Shown: piece after piece, positions 1 through 9,172 of the stretch
Layout: the number at the start of each line of letters is the position of its first letter
How positions within the stretch are numbered: the stretch's first letter is position 1
Origin: Spirochaetales bacterium
GTDB lineage: Bacteria > Spirochaetota > Spirochaetia > JABEVK01
Length of the DNA stretch: 64,000 nucleotides
Assembly: GCA_947478845.1 (NCBI GenBank)
Contig: CANJXC010000006.1
Location: forward strand, 64,491-128,490
Reading direction: 5' to 3'
Program-made: the position numbers and the translations under genes
The notes under the pieces: model-generated
Databases searched by the model: none
What the model was told of the DNA's origin: nothing
Seen by the model: the letters and a program-made list of their open reading frames with translations, nothing else

Positions 1-1914
1 AAGTACCGTCAATTGTTCCGAGGTAAAGCGCTTGATGGTGAAGGAGCATCTGCATATCAGTATGCCAAGAGGCAGGATGGTACGATTCGCCGCCTGACAG
101 CAAAGGAAATCACTGATCCGGGCACGATTGCGGCAGAATGGAATCCATTTCGGATGGGCGACCTCACTAAGCCAGGTCCAGGGGCAAAGTACGAACTGCT
201 CTTTCAAGGGGTCAAGTACACAAGCAAGAGCCGATGGTGGGGTATGCCGAACGAAAGTCTCAATCGGGCAGCAAAGGCAGATCGATTGTACGGTTCAGCG
301 AGTACCGTAAGCTACCAGAGGTTGCTGTCCGACTGGGCCGCCTTTCCACTGACAAATGTATGGTCCGATACGGGCACGGGAAGCGGCCTGAATAAGGTCT
401 ATGTAGTTCAGACCGATGAAAAGATAGTTCAGCGATGTCTCCTAATGGCAAGTGATCCGGGTGATCTGGTGCTTGATCCTACATGTGGCTCGGGAACGAC
501 CGCATATGTCGCTGAACAATGGGGCCGTCGCTGGATAACGATCGACACCTCGCGGGTTGCCTTGGCGTTGGCACGTGCCAGAATCATGGGTGCCCGCTAT
601 CCCTTCTATTTGCTCGCGGATTCAGCGCTAGGACAACAGAAGGAAGCCGAAGTCACTCGTTCAGTCACAAAGACTACTCCCACGCATCGCAACCTCAAGC
701 ACGGCTTCGTCTACGAACGAGTTCCCCACGTCACTCTGAAGTCCATCGCCAATAACACCGAAATCGACACGGTCTGGGACAAGTGGCAACAAACGCTGGA
801 ACCACTCCGCAACCAACTTAACCAACTCTTGGGCAAAACTTGGGAAGAGTGGGAAGTTCCGCGCGAATTGCAAGTAACCTGGCCCGACGTGGCCAAGAAA
901 CTTCATGCCGACTGGTGGCGGGCCCGGATCGCTCGCCAAAAGGAAATCGACGCCAGCATTGCGGCGAAAGCAGAGTTCGAGTACCTCTACGACAAGCCCT
1001 ACGAGGACAAGAACAAAGTGCGCGTCGCAGGACCGTTCACGGTCGAAAGCCTGTCGCCTCACCGCACCCTCGTCGTCGATGAGAACAACGAATTGGTGTA
1101 CCCGAAGTCCCTCGAGCCCGAAGCCCTCGGCGAAGACACCTTTACCAAGATGATCCTCGAGAACCTCAAGACCTCGGGTGTGCAGCAGGCCCACAAGCAG
1201 GACAAACTGGAGTTCACGTCGCTCACGCCTTGGCCAGGACGCTGGCTGTGCGCTGAAGGGCGCTATCAGGAAGGCGCAGCCGAAAAGCGGGCAGCGATCT
1301 TCCTCGGCCCCGAGTTCGGCACCGTCAACCGGCCCGACCTGGTCGAAGCTGCCAAGGAGGCAGCCGAAGCCGGCTTCGACGTGCTTGTGTCGTGTGCCTT
1401 CAACTACGATGCTCACTCGTCGGAGTTCAGCCAGCTCGGGCGCATTCCCGTGCTCAAGGCCCGCATGAATGCCGACCTTCATATGGCCGACGACCTGCGC
1501 AACAACGGTAAGGGCAACCTCTTCGTCATCTTCGGTGAACCGGACCTGGAACTGGAAACGCTCCCCAACGGCCAATACCGGGTGGAAGTGAAGGGCGTCG
1601 ACGTTTTCGACCCCTCCAGTGGTGAAGTCCGCTCCGACGGCCCCGAAGGCATCGCCTGCTGGTTCCTTGACACCGACTACAACGAAGAGTCGTTCTTCGT
1701 CCGCCACGCGTATTTCCTCGGTGCCAACGATCCGTACACTGCCCTCAAAACAACCCTCAAGGCCGAGATTAACCAGGAAGCCTGGGAATCGCTTCATAGC
1801 GCCGTCTCGCGTCCGTTCGACAAGCCAAAAAGCGGACGGGTGGCCGTCAAGGTGATCAACCACCTCGGCGACGAAGTGATGAAGGTGTTCCGTGTGGGTG
1901 AGGGGAGGCGCTAG
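1..1914 (+). CDS. Large beta-class DNA amino-methyltransferase, 5' end outside the window
   Basis: The frame is open from base 1 (it begins KYRQ before the first possible start at 13), so the gene is cut by the window edge. The visible 637 codons contain the AdoMet-binding motif I as DPTCGSGTT near visible residue 159, followed by WGRRWITIDTS. The catalytic DPPY-type motif IV is not in the visible part. Motif IV before motif I is the order of the beta class, as in type III Mod subunits and related N6-adenine/N4-cytosine enzymes. About 450 residues follow motif I and include the segment VRVAGPFTVESL, which I recall from large type III-like methylases. The stop codon abuts the rmuC start directly, so the gene heads or joins the operon that runs to 10393. 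Family call is firm. Target base, sequence and any restriction partner cannot be read here. Confidence 0.85.
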   Translation, partial: KYRQLFRGKALDGEGASAYQYAKRQDGTIRRLTAKEITDPGTIAAEWNPFRMGDLTKPGPGAKYELLFQGVKYTSKSRWWGMPNESLNRAAKADRLYGSASTVSYQRLLSDWAAFPLTNVWSDTGTGSGLNKVYVVQTDEKIVQRCLLMASDPGDLVLDPTCGSGTTAYVAEQWGRRWITIDTSRVALALARARIMGARYPFYLLADSALGQQKEAEVTRSVTKTTPTHRNLKHGFVYERVPHVTLKSIANNTEIDTVWDKWQQTLEPLRNQLNQLLGKTWEEWEVPRELQVTWPDVAKKLHADWWRARIARQKEIDASIAAKAEFEYLYDKPYEDKNKVRVAGPFTVESLSPHRTLVVDENNELVYPKSLEPEALGEDTFTKMILENLKTSGVQQAHKQDKLEFTSLTPWPGRWLCAEGRYQEGAAEKRAAIFLGPEFGTVNRPDLVEAAKEAAEAGFDVLVSCAFNYDAHSSEFSQLGRIPVLKARMNADLHMADDLRNNGKGNLFVIFGEPDLELETLPNGQYRVEVKGVDVFDPSSGEVRSDGPEGIACWFLDTDYNEESFFVRHAYFLGANDPYTALKTTLKAEINQEAWESLHSAVSRPFDKPKSGRVAVKVINHLGDEVMKVFRVGEGRR

Positions 1915-3381
1915 GTGGAACTAATCTCCCTAGCCCTTGTTGCTCTGTCGCTTCTCGTCCTCACCGTTCTTCTTGGTGTCGCGCTACTTCGCTCCCGCTC
2001 AAAGGTCGCATTGGTTGACCAGCAGGCCAAGGAACTAACAAGTCTACGAGACGAGCTCAAGGCGGCTCAGACAAGAGTTTCCGCCGCCGACGGCGAGAAG
2101 ATTCGTTTGCAGGAACGCCTCGACGGCGTCGAGAAAGCTGCTGCAACGGCGGCCCAACAAGCTAAGGAGTCCCTCGACGCTCTCAAAGTCCTGGCCGACG
2201 ACCTGACCCGTAGGCTTGAAGCCGAACAGACGATCAGCCGCACCTTGACAATCAAGGTTGCTACGGCCGCCGCCGAAGTCGAAGGCGCGAAGGAAGAACT
2301 TCGCCGCTACAAAGAGACGGAGGCACAGCGAAATGTCTCCCTCAAGGCGGAGATTGAAAACCTGACCCAGAAGATCTTTGACGAGAAGACCGGCAAGTTC
2401 AAGGAACTAGGAACGGCCGCTATCGCTGAGCTCGTCAAGCCGATTGGAGAGAACCTCGCTAAGCTCCAAAAGGCCCTCGTGGACTCAGAAACGGCTGATC
2501 AAGTGCGGGAACAGCGATTGGTCAGTTCACTTGAGAACCTCAACAAGCTGAATACTCAGTTGGGAGTGCAAGCCGAGGGTCTTGCAAAGGCGCTTCAGGG
2601 CAACAACAAGACCATGGGCGACTTCGGAGAGGTCCTGCTTGAACGGCTCCTGGAGTTTTCCGGCCTCACGAAGGACGTCCACTACATTGAGCAGGGCGAG
2701 GACCTCAAGCTCCGCTCGGAAGACGGGGGGCATCTCAAGCCTGACTTACTCATCCTTCTCCCGGAGAATCGCTGCTTGGTTGTCGACTCCAAGATGAGTC
2801 TCAAGTCATGGGTTGCCGCGCAGACCGACGAGGAGGTTGCTCGGCTCGCAGCCCTCACCGACTTTCGTTCCTCAATTCGAAAGCACGTCACGAACCTCGC
2901 GTCGAAGCCCTACACCGAGGCGGTACAAAAATCGGGTCGAATTACTGTGGACTTCAAGCTCCTTTTCGTCCCGATCGAGGCCGCCTTCCACGCTTCCCTT
3001 GAGAACGACCGGGCCCTCTACCAGGATGCGTTCAACCAACGGGTCATCTTGGTCAGTCCGACAACCTTGCTCGCGGTCCTTTCCACCGTTGAGCTGACCT
3101 GGAAGCAGTTTGACTTGAGTCGCAACGCCCGCCTAATCAGTGACCGGGCGTCGTTGCTCCTCGACAAACTGATGGACTTTCTTGGGTCGATGGACAAGAT
3201 AGGAGATCAGCTGGAACGGACTCAGAAGGTCTACGAGGAGGCCAAGGGCCGCCTGATTTCCGGCAAAGGCAGTCTCGTTATCCAAGCGACCAAACTGCAA
3301 AAGCTGGGCGTTAAGTCCGACAAGGCGCTGCCAGCCGATTTTGCTGCCCTGGTCAGCGATAGCGACGAGGCCGACTCTTGA
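1915..3381 (+). CDS. rmuC: RmuC family protein
   Basis: RmuC proteins are membrane-anchored and carry a PD-(D/E)xK-like nuclease core; in E. coli RmuC limits recombination at inverted repeats. Residues 3-24 form a membrane anchor, residues about 25-165 are a long Glu/Ala/Lys coiled coil, and the RmuC domain follows. The domain shows MGDFGEVLLERLLEFSGL and a nuclease-like KPDLLILLP...CLVVDSK stretch. At 488 residues it is of normal family length. The GTG start follows the upstream stop with no gap, and GAGGGGAGG just before it is a good ribosome binding site. The 3' end overlaps the helicase gene by four bases. Its place between a methyltransferase and a helicase suggests a role in the module's DNA processing rather than housekeeping, which is inference. 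Confidence 0.9.
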   Translation: MELISLALVALSLLVLTVLLGVALLRSRSKVALVDQQAKELTSLRDELKAAQTRVSAADGEKIRLQERLDGVEKAAATAAQQAKESLDALKVLADDLTRRLEAEQTISRTLTIKVATAAAEVEGAKEELRRYKETEAQRNVSLKAEIENLTQKIFDEKTGKFKELGTAAIAELVKPIGENLAKLQKALVDSETADQVREQRLVSSLENLNKLNTQLGVQAEGLAKALQGNNKTMGDFGEVLLERLLEFSGLTKDVHYIEQGEDLKLRSEDGGHLKPDLLILLPENRCLVVDSKMSLKSWVAAQTDEEVARLAALTDFRSSIRKHVTNLASKPYTEAVQKSGRITVDFKLLFVPIEAAFHASLENDRALYQDAFNQRVILVSPTTLLAVLSTVELTWKQFDLSRNARLISDRASLLLDKLMDFLGSMDKIGDQLERTQKVYEEAKGRLISGKGSLVIQATKLQKLGVKSDKALPADFAALVSDSDEADS

Positions 3382-5456
3382 ACATTATCCTCGCCAATAC
3401 CTTTGCCAGCAGTCTGACCAAGTTAACGGCCGACGAGCAAAAAGCCGCCAAGACCACGGCCCTGGACCTCCAGCTCAACCCCGAGTTGCCCGGCCTTCGC
3501 CTTCATCGGGTTGAGAAGGTCGCCGATGCGGGGTTCTGGTCGGCTCGGGTGACCGATGGCTTGCGCCTCATTCTTCACCGCACGAACGACAGCATGATGC
3601 TTTGCCATGTTGGTACGCACGACAGCGCCTACCGCTGGGCAGAACGTCGCCGCATCGAGGCGCATCCGGTGACCGGGGTTGTCCAAATCGTCGAGATCCG
3701 CGAGCGAGTTCAGGAAATCGTCGTTCCGAGGTATGTTGACGTCGAAACGGCAAAGCCCGTGAAACGCCCCTTCGCCAAGTACTCGCCAGCGGAGGTCTTG
3801 GCTTGGGGCGTACCCCAAGACTGGGTCGAGGAGGTGCGCCAAGTTGCCGAAGACGACATTCTCGACCTAGGGAATCACCTTCCGCACGAAGCGGTGGAAC
3901 TCCTTGTGGATATTGCGTTCGGAAAGCAGCCTGCTCCCGCTCACCCCCCCGTGAAGCCTGACGATCCCTTCGAGCATCCGGACGCTCAGCGCAGGTTCCG
4001 GCTGATTGCTACGTCCGAGGCCCTTCAGGAGGCTCTCGAGGCCACTTGGGATCAGTGGGTGATCTACCTGCATCCCGACCAGCGTTCGCTCGTTACCAAG
4101 GACTTCAACGGTCCAGCCCGCGTCTCCGGTTCCGCAGGAACTGGAAAGACCATCGTGGCCCTGCACCGGGCGGTTCACTTAGCTCGCTCAAACCCAGGAG
4201 CCCGCGTCCTACTTACGACGTTCTCTGATGCATTAGCGGGGTCCCTGAAAGACAAGCTTCAGCGGTTGGCAGCCGGAGAACCAAAGCTACTTGAACGCCT
4301 CGAGGTGCTCTCGGTCAAAGCCGTAGGTCGGCGCCTTTGGCGCGCCAACGGTGAACAGGATCACCTGGTGACCCAAGAGGAACTGGAACAAGAACTCGGG
4401 AAAGCTGCCAAGGTGGTTCCCGGCCACAAGTTCACGTTGCCTTTCCTTCGAAGTGAGTGGGAGGAAGTGGTCGAAGGCTGGAATCTAGCCACTTGGGAAG
4501 GCTATCGCGAAGTCCCCCGGCTGGGCCGAAAGGTCCGGCTACCGGAGGCTCTTCGCAAGACCCTCTGGTCGATCTTCAGCCTCGTTCTTGAGTCCCTCGA
4601 GTCCCGAGGTCTGACGACCGAAGGCGGGTTGTTCAACAAACTGGAGCCGAAACTGTTGGGTCGCACCGAACCGCCCTTCGACTTCGTGGTCGTTGACGAG
4701 GCCCAGGACCTGAGCCGTCCCCAGCTGAGGTTCTTCGCCGCCTTCGGGGCCGAAGCCACGAACCGTCTGTTCTTTGCCGGCGACCTCGCGCAGCGGATTT
4801 TCCGCTCGCCGTTCTCCTGGAAGGCTGCGGGCATTGACCTTCGTGGCCGTTCACGAACGCTTCGGGTAAACTACAGGACCTCCCAGCAGATCCGAAAGCA
4901 CGCGGACCGGCTGTTAGCCACCGACGTTTCAGATGTCGACGGTCTTGCCGAGAAGCGCAATACGACCATTTCGGTCTTTAACGGGCCAGAGCCCAAAGTG
5001 CTCACGCTATCGTCGCCCGAGGAGGAGACGCTCGCTGTTGTCGGTTGGCTCAAGGAACTCCTCGCTCAAGGCATCAAGCCCTACGAAATTGCTCTTGTTG
5101 TGCGCTCCCCAGAGCAGTTCCCTCGAGCCCATGCCGCCTCCCTACAGGCACAACTACCGTTTGTCGTCTTGGACGAAACCTCCAAACCTAAGGTCGGCTC
5201 AATCTGCTTGGCGACAATGCACTTCGTGAAGGGGCTCGAGTTCAGGGCCGTGGCAATCCTCGCTTGCGATTTTGAGGTGCTTCCTTCGCCCGAGCGCCTT
5301 GAGGCCGTCGCCGACGAAAGTGAACTGGAAGAGGTCTTCAATACCGAACGAAATCTACTTTACGTTGCTTGCACTCGAGCACGGGACTACTTGCTTTTGA
5401 CCGCCGCCGGCGAGCCGTCGGAGTTCTTGGCGGACCTCCAGCCGGCGCCCCAATGA
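3378..5456 (+). CDS. RelE/ParE-like domain fused to UvrD/Rep-type superfamily 1 helicase
   Basis: The first ~100 residues read like a RelE/ParE-fold toxin: GFWSARVTDGLRLILHR, then MLCHVGTHDSAYRWAERR. After a linker, a superfamily 1 helicase follows: Walker A GSAGTGKT at 251-258, motif II VDEAQD at about 439-444, VNYRTSQQI (motif IV region), MHFVKGLEF (motif V) and NLLYVACTRAR (motif VI, about 657-667). All core helicase motifs are intact, so ATP-driven DNA translocation or unwinding is likely. The TTG start overlaps the rmuC stop by four bases and the stop overlaps the next ATG, showing translational coupling. No antitoxin is encoded beside it. Whether the RelE-like part still cuts RNA or merely binds nucleic acid or ribosomes cannot be told from sequence. 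The fusion itself is clear. Confidence 0.85.
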   Translation: MNIILANTFASSLTKLTADEQKAAKTTALDLQLNPELPGLRLHRVEKVADAGFWSARVTDGLRLILHRTNDSMMLCHVGTHDSAYRWAERRRIEAHPVTGVVQIVEIRERVQEIVVPRYVDVETAKPVKRPFAKYSPAEVLAWGVPQDWVEEVRQVAEDDILDLGNHLPHEAVELLVDIAFGKQPAPAHPPVKPDDPFEHPDAQRRFRLIATSEALQEALEATWDQWVIYLHPDQRSLVTKDFNGPARVSGSAGTGKTIVALHRAVHLARSNPGARVLLTTFSDALAGSLKDKLQRLAAGEPKLLERLEVLSVKAVGRRLWRANGEQDHLVTQEELEQELGKAAKVVPGHKFTLPFLRSEWEEVVEGWNLATWEGYREVPRLGRKVRLPEALRKTLWSIFSLVLESLESRGLTTEGGLFNKLEPKLLGRTEPPFDFVVVDEAQDLSRPQLRFFAAFGAEATNRLFFAGDLAQRIFRSPFSWKAAGIDLRGRSRTLRVNYRTSQQIRKHADRLLATDVSDVDGLAEKRNTTISVFNGPEPKVLTLSSPEEETLAVVGWLKELLAQGIKPYEIALVVRSPEQFPRAHAASLQAQLPFVVLDETSKPKVGSICLATMHFVKGLEFRAVAILACDFEVLPSPERLEAVADESELEEVFNTERNLLYVACTRARDYLLLTAAGEPSEFLADLQPAPQ

Positions 5457-6139
5457 GCTTTTTGCCGACCCCAACGAAGCTGGTTCGCGGGCACTTTGTC
5501 AGCGAAGGAAAGACCCGGTTTAAGGCGACCGTGCGCGTCAACGGCAGGGAGCGGCCTTGCTATGTTCCCTTTTCGTCGAAGCTCAGCAGTCATGTTGAAC
5601 TAGGCGCGAATCCCGTTCGGCTTTCGCGGCGTCTGACGAGTGAGGGTGAAGTACTGGATCTTGCTTGGCTGAAACTTGGAAGCAAATGGAGCTTCGTCGA
5701 CCTCAGGCAGGTTAACGCTTTGGTTGCAGATTGTTTGTTCGGGCACCTTAGTGTTGAGGCGCGGCCCGGAGCGGAAGTAAAGGTCGGGGACGTCTATCGT
5801 GCTGACTTCGCCGACCCAGCGACCCGAGAACTCTGGGAAGTTAAGGCGCTTTTGAGCGCTACTTCGAGGGTCTCTTTTCCGGCGATGGCTCTAGAGCGAG
5901 CCGGGCGTCAGCTGGCAACTCTGGTGGAGCTCCAAGCTCAAGGGTGGAAAGTAAATCTCATCCTGGTCTGTCTCAACCCTGGTCTTCGCAGCTATCAGCT
6001 GAATCCCAAATACCAGGAGTTCTCCGCGCACTTTGAGCAGCTACTACGCGGCGGAACTACAGTGACGGGCCTGGCTGTCCATCGCCGTATAGGGTCTGAC
6101 TTGCCGAGGCTCAAGTGGGCGAAATTGGACAGAGTATGA
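5453..6139 (+). CDS. SfsA-like nuclease / DNA-binding protein
   Basis: The 228-residue protein matches the pattern of SfsA, a family with an N-terminal OB-like part and a PD-(D/E)xK-like nuclease core. Visible matches are FKATVRVNGRERPCYVP near the start, WSFVDLRQVNALVADCL in the middle, the acidic pair YRADFAD and ELWEVKAL (an ExK core), FPAMALERAGRQLATLVEL, and a final LNPKYQEFSAHFEQLL. Length is close to the ~235 residues of E. coli SfsA. The ATG at 5453 overlaps the helicase stop (ATGA), so I prefer it to the longer reading. The stop is 58 bases before the next gene. SfsA is usually a lone chromosomal gene. Here it sits in a helicase/RmuC operon, so a nuclease job in that system is a reasonable inference. 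The assignment is by pattern memory, not by alignment. Confidence 0.7.
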   Translation: MSFLPTPTKLVRGHFVSEGKTRFKATVRVNGRERPCYVPFSSKLSSHVELGANPVRLSRRLTSEGEVLDLAWLKLGSKWSFVDLRQVNALVADCLFGHLSVEARPGAEVKVGDVYRADFADPATRELWEVKALLSATSRVSFPAMALERAGRQLATLVELQAQGWKVNLILVCLNPGLRSYQLNPKYQEFSAHFEQLLRGGTTVTGLAVHRRIGSDLPRLKWAKLDRV

Positions 6140-6197
6140 AGGGCGAATATCCGTCGACTACGAGAGGTCAAAGGCAACTCAGGTTCGGGGGTATTGC

Positions 6198-8123
6198 GTG
6201 ATCAGCAAAGTAACCATTGAGAACTTCAAGTCAATCAAGGACCGGGCCGAGCTGAATCTAGGGCGTCTCACAGTCTTTGCTGGGACGAACAGCAGCGGGA
6301 AGAGTTCGGTTTTCCAGGCTATTCTGCTGTTGGCTCAGTCGGTCCAGAAGGGGACCAACGAGACTCCGGTCGTCTTGAACGGTCACCGGGTTCGGCTGGG
6401 TGAGTTTGACGACATTCGGTCAAGGTACAGCCAAGAAATAACCGATCCGGAAAAGCTTAAGGAAAGGCGAGCGGTCTTTGAAGAATACGAAATTGACGAC
6501 GAAGGCCATACCCCCATGGGAACGGTCGAGGCGGATTTGCTTACACTTGGTCTCCAGTTCCGAGTTAATGGATTGCAGTATGATCCCAAGGGTGAGCTAG
6601 CTGATCCGCTTGACTCGGAACTGTTGATCGATTTTCAAGTTCAATTTCAAGGAGACCGAACCTATACCACGGCATTGAACAGACGGGTTGCGGGTGAAGT
6701 CTACGTAGTTGATACTCGACTTAGCGTACAAGGTCTTGGTTCGACATCGTTTACCGAGGTTGGCCGCTCACCCTTGGACAGTGGCCAGGCTGAACTCACA
6801 ACTTCCTCGGATGCCACAGGCTATATTAGTGCCTCAGCGTTGGATGAACTACTCTCAGCCGAAGGCGAACGTGACTCAAAGTTCACCGTCGAGTCTGTGG
6901 GCTTCGATGGACTGATGGTCCGAAACATCCAGCTATTCTTCCACTTTGAGCCAGAGGCCCTAAGAATTCATTCTCGGCTATCCAGGAAAGGAGGAATCCC
7001 CCTGCGTATCCGCGGGCCGAGAACAAACCTCGACGATGTGAATAACCTAAGGATTGATATTCAGCTACTCGCAGAAGTTTGGAAAGATCCAAGTACCGCC
7101 CAAGAACTGCTCGTCGAAGCTGGTTTGGCGGACCGGGACTTCGTATCCTTTGCCGAGCTTAACCAGATTCTCCGTGAACTTCCTGACAGCCTTTGGCCAC
7201 AGGTGTCGGATTCGCTACGTCCGCCCGAGATTGTTCAAGAGCTACTGGCACAGAATCTTGAAAGGTCGAACCAAGCGCAATCGAGGACGAGACCTACTCA
7301 GGATTTCGGGCTACCAGCGTCCCTGAAACTTGCGAATGATTTGATTCTTAGGGAAACCAGCGCGCAAATAAAGCATCTCGGGCCACTTCGTGACAGTCCA
7401 AAGGCCGTCTATCAGCGGGACTTTCGCGAAAGTGACTCCGAGCTCGGGCAAAGCGGCGAGAACCTTGCAGCAGTCTTTGAGCACTACCATGACATGAACA
7501 TAGCCTACATTTCCCCAAGCATGATGGGACGAGCTTTTGACTGGGCAATGTCGAAGAGCGGAACTCTCAATGAAGCCTTGGTGGAGTGGCTCGCCTATTT
7601 GGGCATCGGGGACCATTTGGATGTGAAAAACTTGGGACGGAGCGGGTACGAGTTGCGAATGGGCGTCCATGACCTCACCCAGGTGGGTACCGGTGTTAGT
7701 CAGGTACTCCCGATCCTCGTTCTCGGCTTACTGGCCGAGCCCGACTCGACGCTGCTCATTGAACAGCCCGAACTTCACCTCCACCCGAAGGTACAGTCGC
7801 TACTCGGAGACTTCTTCCTATCGCTAGCCTTCCTCGGGAAGCAGTGCCTGATTGAGACTCACAGCGAGCACATTTTGGATCGTCTTCGCTACCGTGTTGC
7901 CTTGGAGCATGGAACCGAGAATCCCGTCCTTGGGCACCTCAAGTTTTACTTCTCCAACAAGAAGGACGGACTTTCGACCTTTCGGGAAGTCGAAGTGAAT
8001 GAGTACGGGGCGATCGAAGACTGGCCCGAGGGTTTCTTTGATGACTCCCTCAAGGTTTCGGAGCTCATCATGCGAGCGGCGATCCGAAAGCGAAAGCGAG
8101 CTCAGGAAGGTCCGGAAGCGTGA
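6198..8123 (+). CDS. AAA family ATPase with C-terminal DUF3696
   Basis: An SMC/RecF/OLD-like ABC-fold ATPase of 641 residues. It opens with ISKVTIENFKSIKD, the usual start of this group, then Walker A GTNSSGKSS at 29-37. Late in the chain come Walker B STLLIEQPELHLHP (about 516-529) and the conserved THSEHIL (about 553-559). The end, YGAIEDWPEGFFDDS, is the hallmark of DUF3696. No TOPRIM nuclease domain is visible, so any nuclease must come from another subunit. Such ATPases are common sensors or motors in anti-phage systems. The GTG start is preceded by a GGGGG stretch, and the stop overlaps the next start by four bases. ATPase family is firm; its role in this operon is inferred. Confidence 0.85.
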   Translation: MISKVTIENFKSIKDRAELNLGRLTVFAGTNSSGKSSVFQAILLLAQSVQKGTNETPVVLNGHRVRLGEFDDIRSRYSQEITDPEKLKERRAVFEEYEIDDEGHTPMGTVEADLLTLGLQFRVNGLQYDPKGELADPLDSELLIDFQVQFQGDRTYTTALNRRVAGEVYVVDTRLSVQGLGSTSFTEVGRSPLDSGQAELTTSSDATGYISASALDELLSAEGERDSKFTVESVGFDGLMVRNIQLFFHFEPEALRIHSRLSRKGGIPLRIRGPRTNLDDVNNLRIDIQLLAEVWKDPSTAQELLVEAGLADRDFVSFAELNQILRELPDSLWPQVSDSLRPPEIVQELLAQNLERSNQAQSRTRPTQDFGLPASLKLANDLILRETSAQIKHLGPLRDSPKAVYQRDFRESDSELGQSGENLAAVFEHYHDMNIAYISPSMMGRAFDWAMSKSGTLNEALVEWLAYLGIGDHLDVKNLGRSGYELRMGVHDLTQVGTGVSQVLPILVLGLLAEPDSTLLIEQPELHLHPKVQSLLGDFFLSLAFLGKQCLIETHSEHILDRLRYRVALEHGTENPVLGHLKFYFSNKKDGLSTFREVEVNEYGAIEDWPEGFFDDSLKVSELIMRAAIRKRKRAQEGPEA

Positions 8124-9166
8124 CGATCGAGGTCCTGATCGACAGTCTCTATCTCAAGGTCACTAGGGAAGAGCAAGCGACCGATCAATTGAAAAATTTC
8201 GTTCAGAAGGTTCTGGATCTCTTGGAATTGACCGAGAATCCCGACTACTGTGTCTACCGGAGCAATTCGATGGAAACGCTTCTGTGGGAACTCGGTGTGT
8301 TTCCTGACCTCGAGAGCCTTCGGCAACTTGTCGACAGGTCCGGCTGTCGCGAGTACTCCCTTGCAGAGCTCTCTCGGCTCGTAGAACTTACCTTGCGCAA
8401 GACCAAGTCGCTGGATTCTGCCTTTGGCATGGGGTATGTGCTGGCCGAAAATTTCAAATGGCGTGAAGGTGGACCTGAGAGCCTCATGGAGCACCATGTC
8501 CGCGAGGACCTGGAACAGTTTCTCGATCAGGTTGCGGTCCTCGACCTCGCCAACGCCACCTCAGGGTTTGAACACATTCTCGTATGTGATGGTGTGACGC
8601 GTGGTAGGAACGGTTTTGTGACCAGTTTGCTGGAGATCGATCCGCCGGCCCGGCCCCCGTGGGACAAACTCAAGCTTCCGCGAACGACAAGCAAAACTTC
8701 AATCCTAGGTTTTCGCTCGGTGGAGGAACTTTACTCGTCGTTCGACCCTGCAGTGCTCTTTGCTTCCGCGACGACTGCGGAACAGTTCGAGCGGGCAATC
8801 GGCATTGCATTGTCCCGCGCCTCAGTTCAGGATGGGCCCTACGAAACGAAAGATTCTGCCGCGTCACCAAGGCTCAGCACGGAGTTTGTGCCTTCGGTTT
8901 TGCGATGGCGTAGCGGGGCCCACAAAGACCTCAGCAATGCACTGCTCGACGTTATCCTTGACGCAGTCCTTGGGCGAAAGTTGCCCCAGGTCCACGCACT
9001 CCGAACAAGCAAGGGAGGCGATTCAGCCGGCAGAACTCGTGGTAGCGACAAAGCAATGCGACGCGACGTTGATGCCGGGATGCGGCTCCACTATTGGGAA
9101 CTTCCCGGCCGTCGCGTTGAGTTGGCGAAGATTGTCAGCCACGATGACTTCACAATTCCAAGTTAG
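8120..9166 (+). CDS. Unrecognised protein coupled to the DUF3696 ATPase
   Basis: I do not recognise this 348-residue protein. Its GTG start overlaps the ATPase stop by four bases, which suggests the two work as a pair. The N-terminal 100 residues are rich in Leu, Glu and Arg and look helical (EVLIDSLYLKV, then VQKVLDLLELT). The middle contains FEHILVCDGVTRGRNGF. The C-terminal part is polar and ends in SHDDFTIPS. No signal peptide or membrane segment is seen. The AAA/DUF3696 proteins of defence islands often have such a second subunit carrying a nuclease or effector fold, but I see no certain catalytic motif. Six bases separate it from the next gene. Coding is secure from length, coupling and codon usage; function is unknown. 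Confidence 0.75.
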   Translation: MTIEVLIDSLYLKVTREEQATDQLKNFVQKVLDLLELTENPDYCVYRSNSMETLLWELGVFPDLESLRQLVDRSGCREYSLAELSRLVELTLRKTKSLDSAFGMGYVLAENFKWREGGPESLMEHHVREDLEQFLDQVAVLDLANATSGFEHILVCDGVTRGRNGFVTSLLEIDPPARPPWDKLKLPRTTSKTSILGFRSVEELYSSFDPAVLFASATTAEQFERAIGIALSRASVQDGPYETKDSAASPRLSTEFVPSVLRWRSGAHKDLSNALLDVILDAVLGRKLPQVHALRTSKGGDSAGRTRGSDKAMRRDVDAGMRLHYWELPGRRVELAKIVSHDDFTIPS

Positions 9167-9172
9167 GTCTGA

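Noticed and set aside
661-1863. Open frame of 400 codons on the minus strand
   Set aside because: It lies wholly inside the methyltransferase gene, its protein has no family features, and the methyltransferase frame carries clear motifs and coupling.
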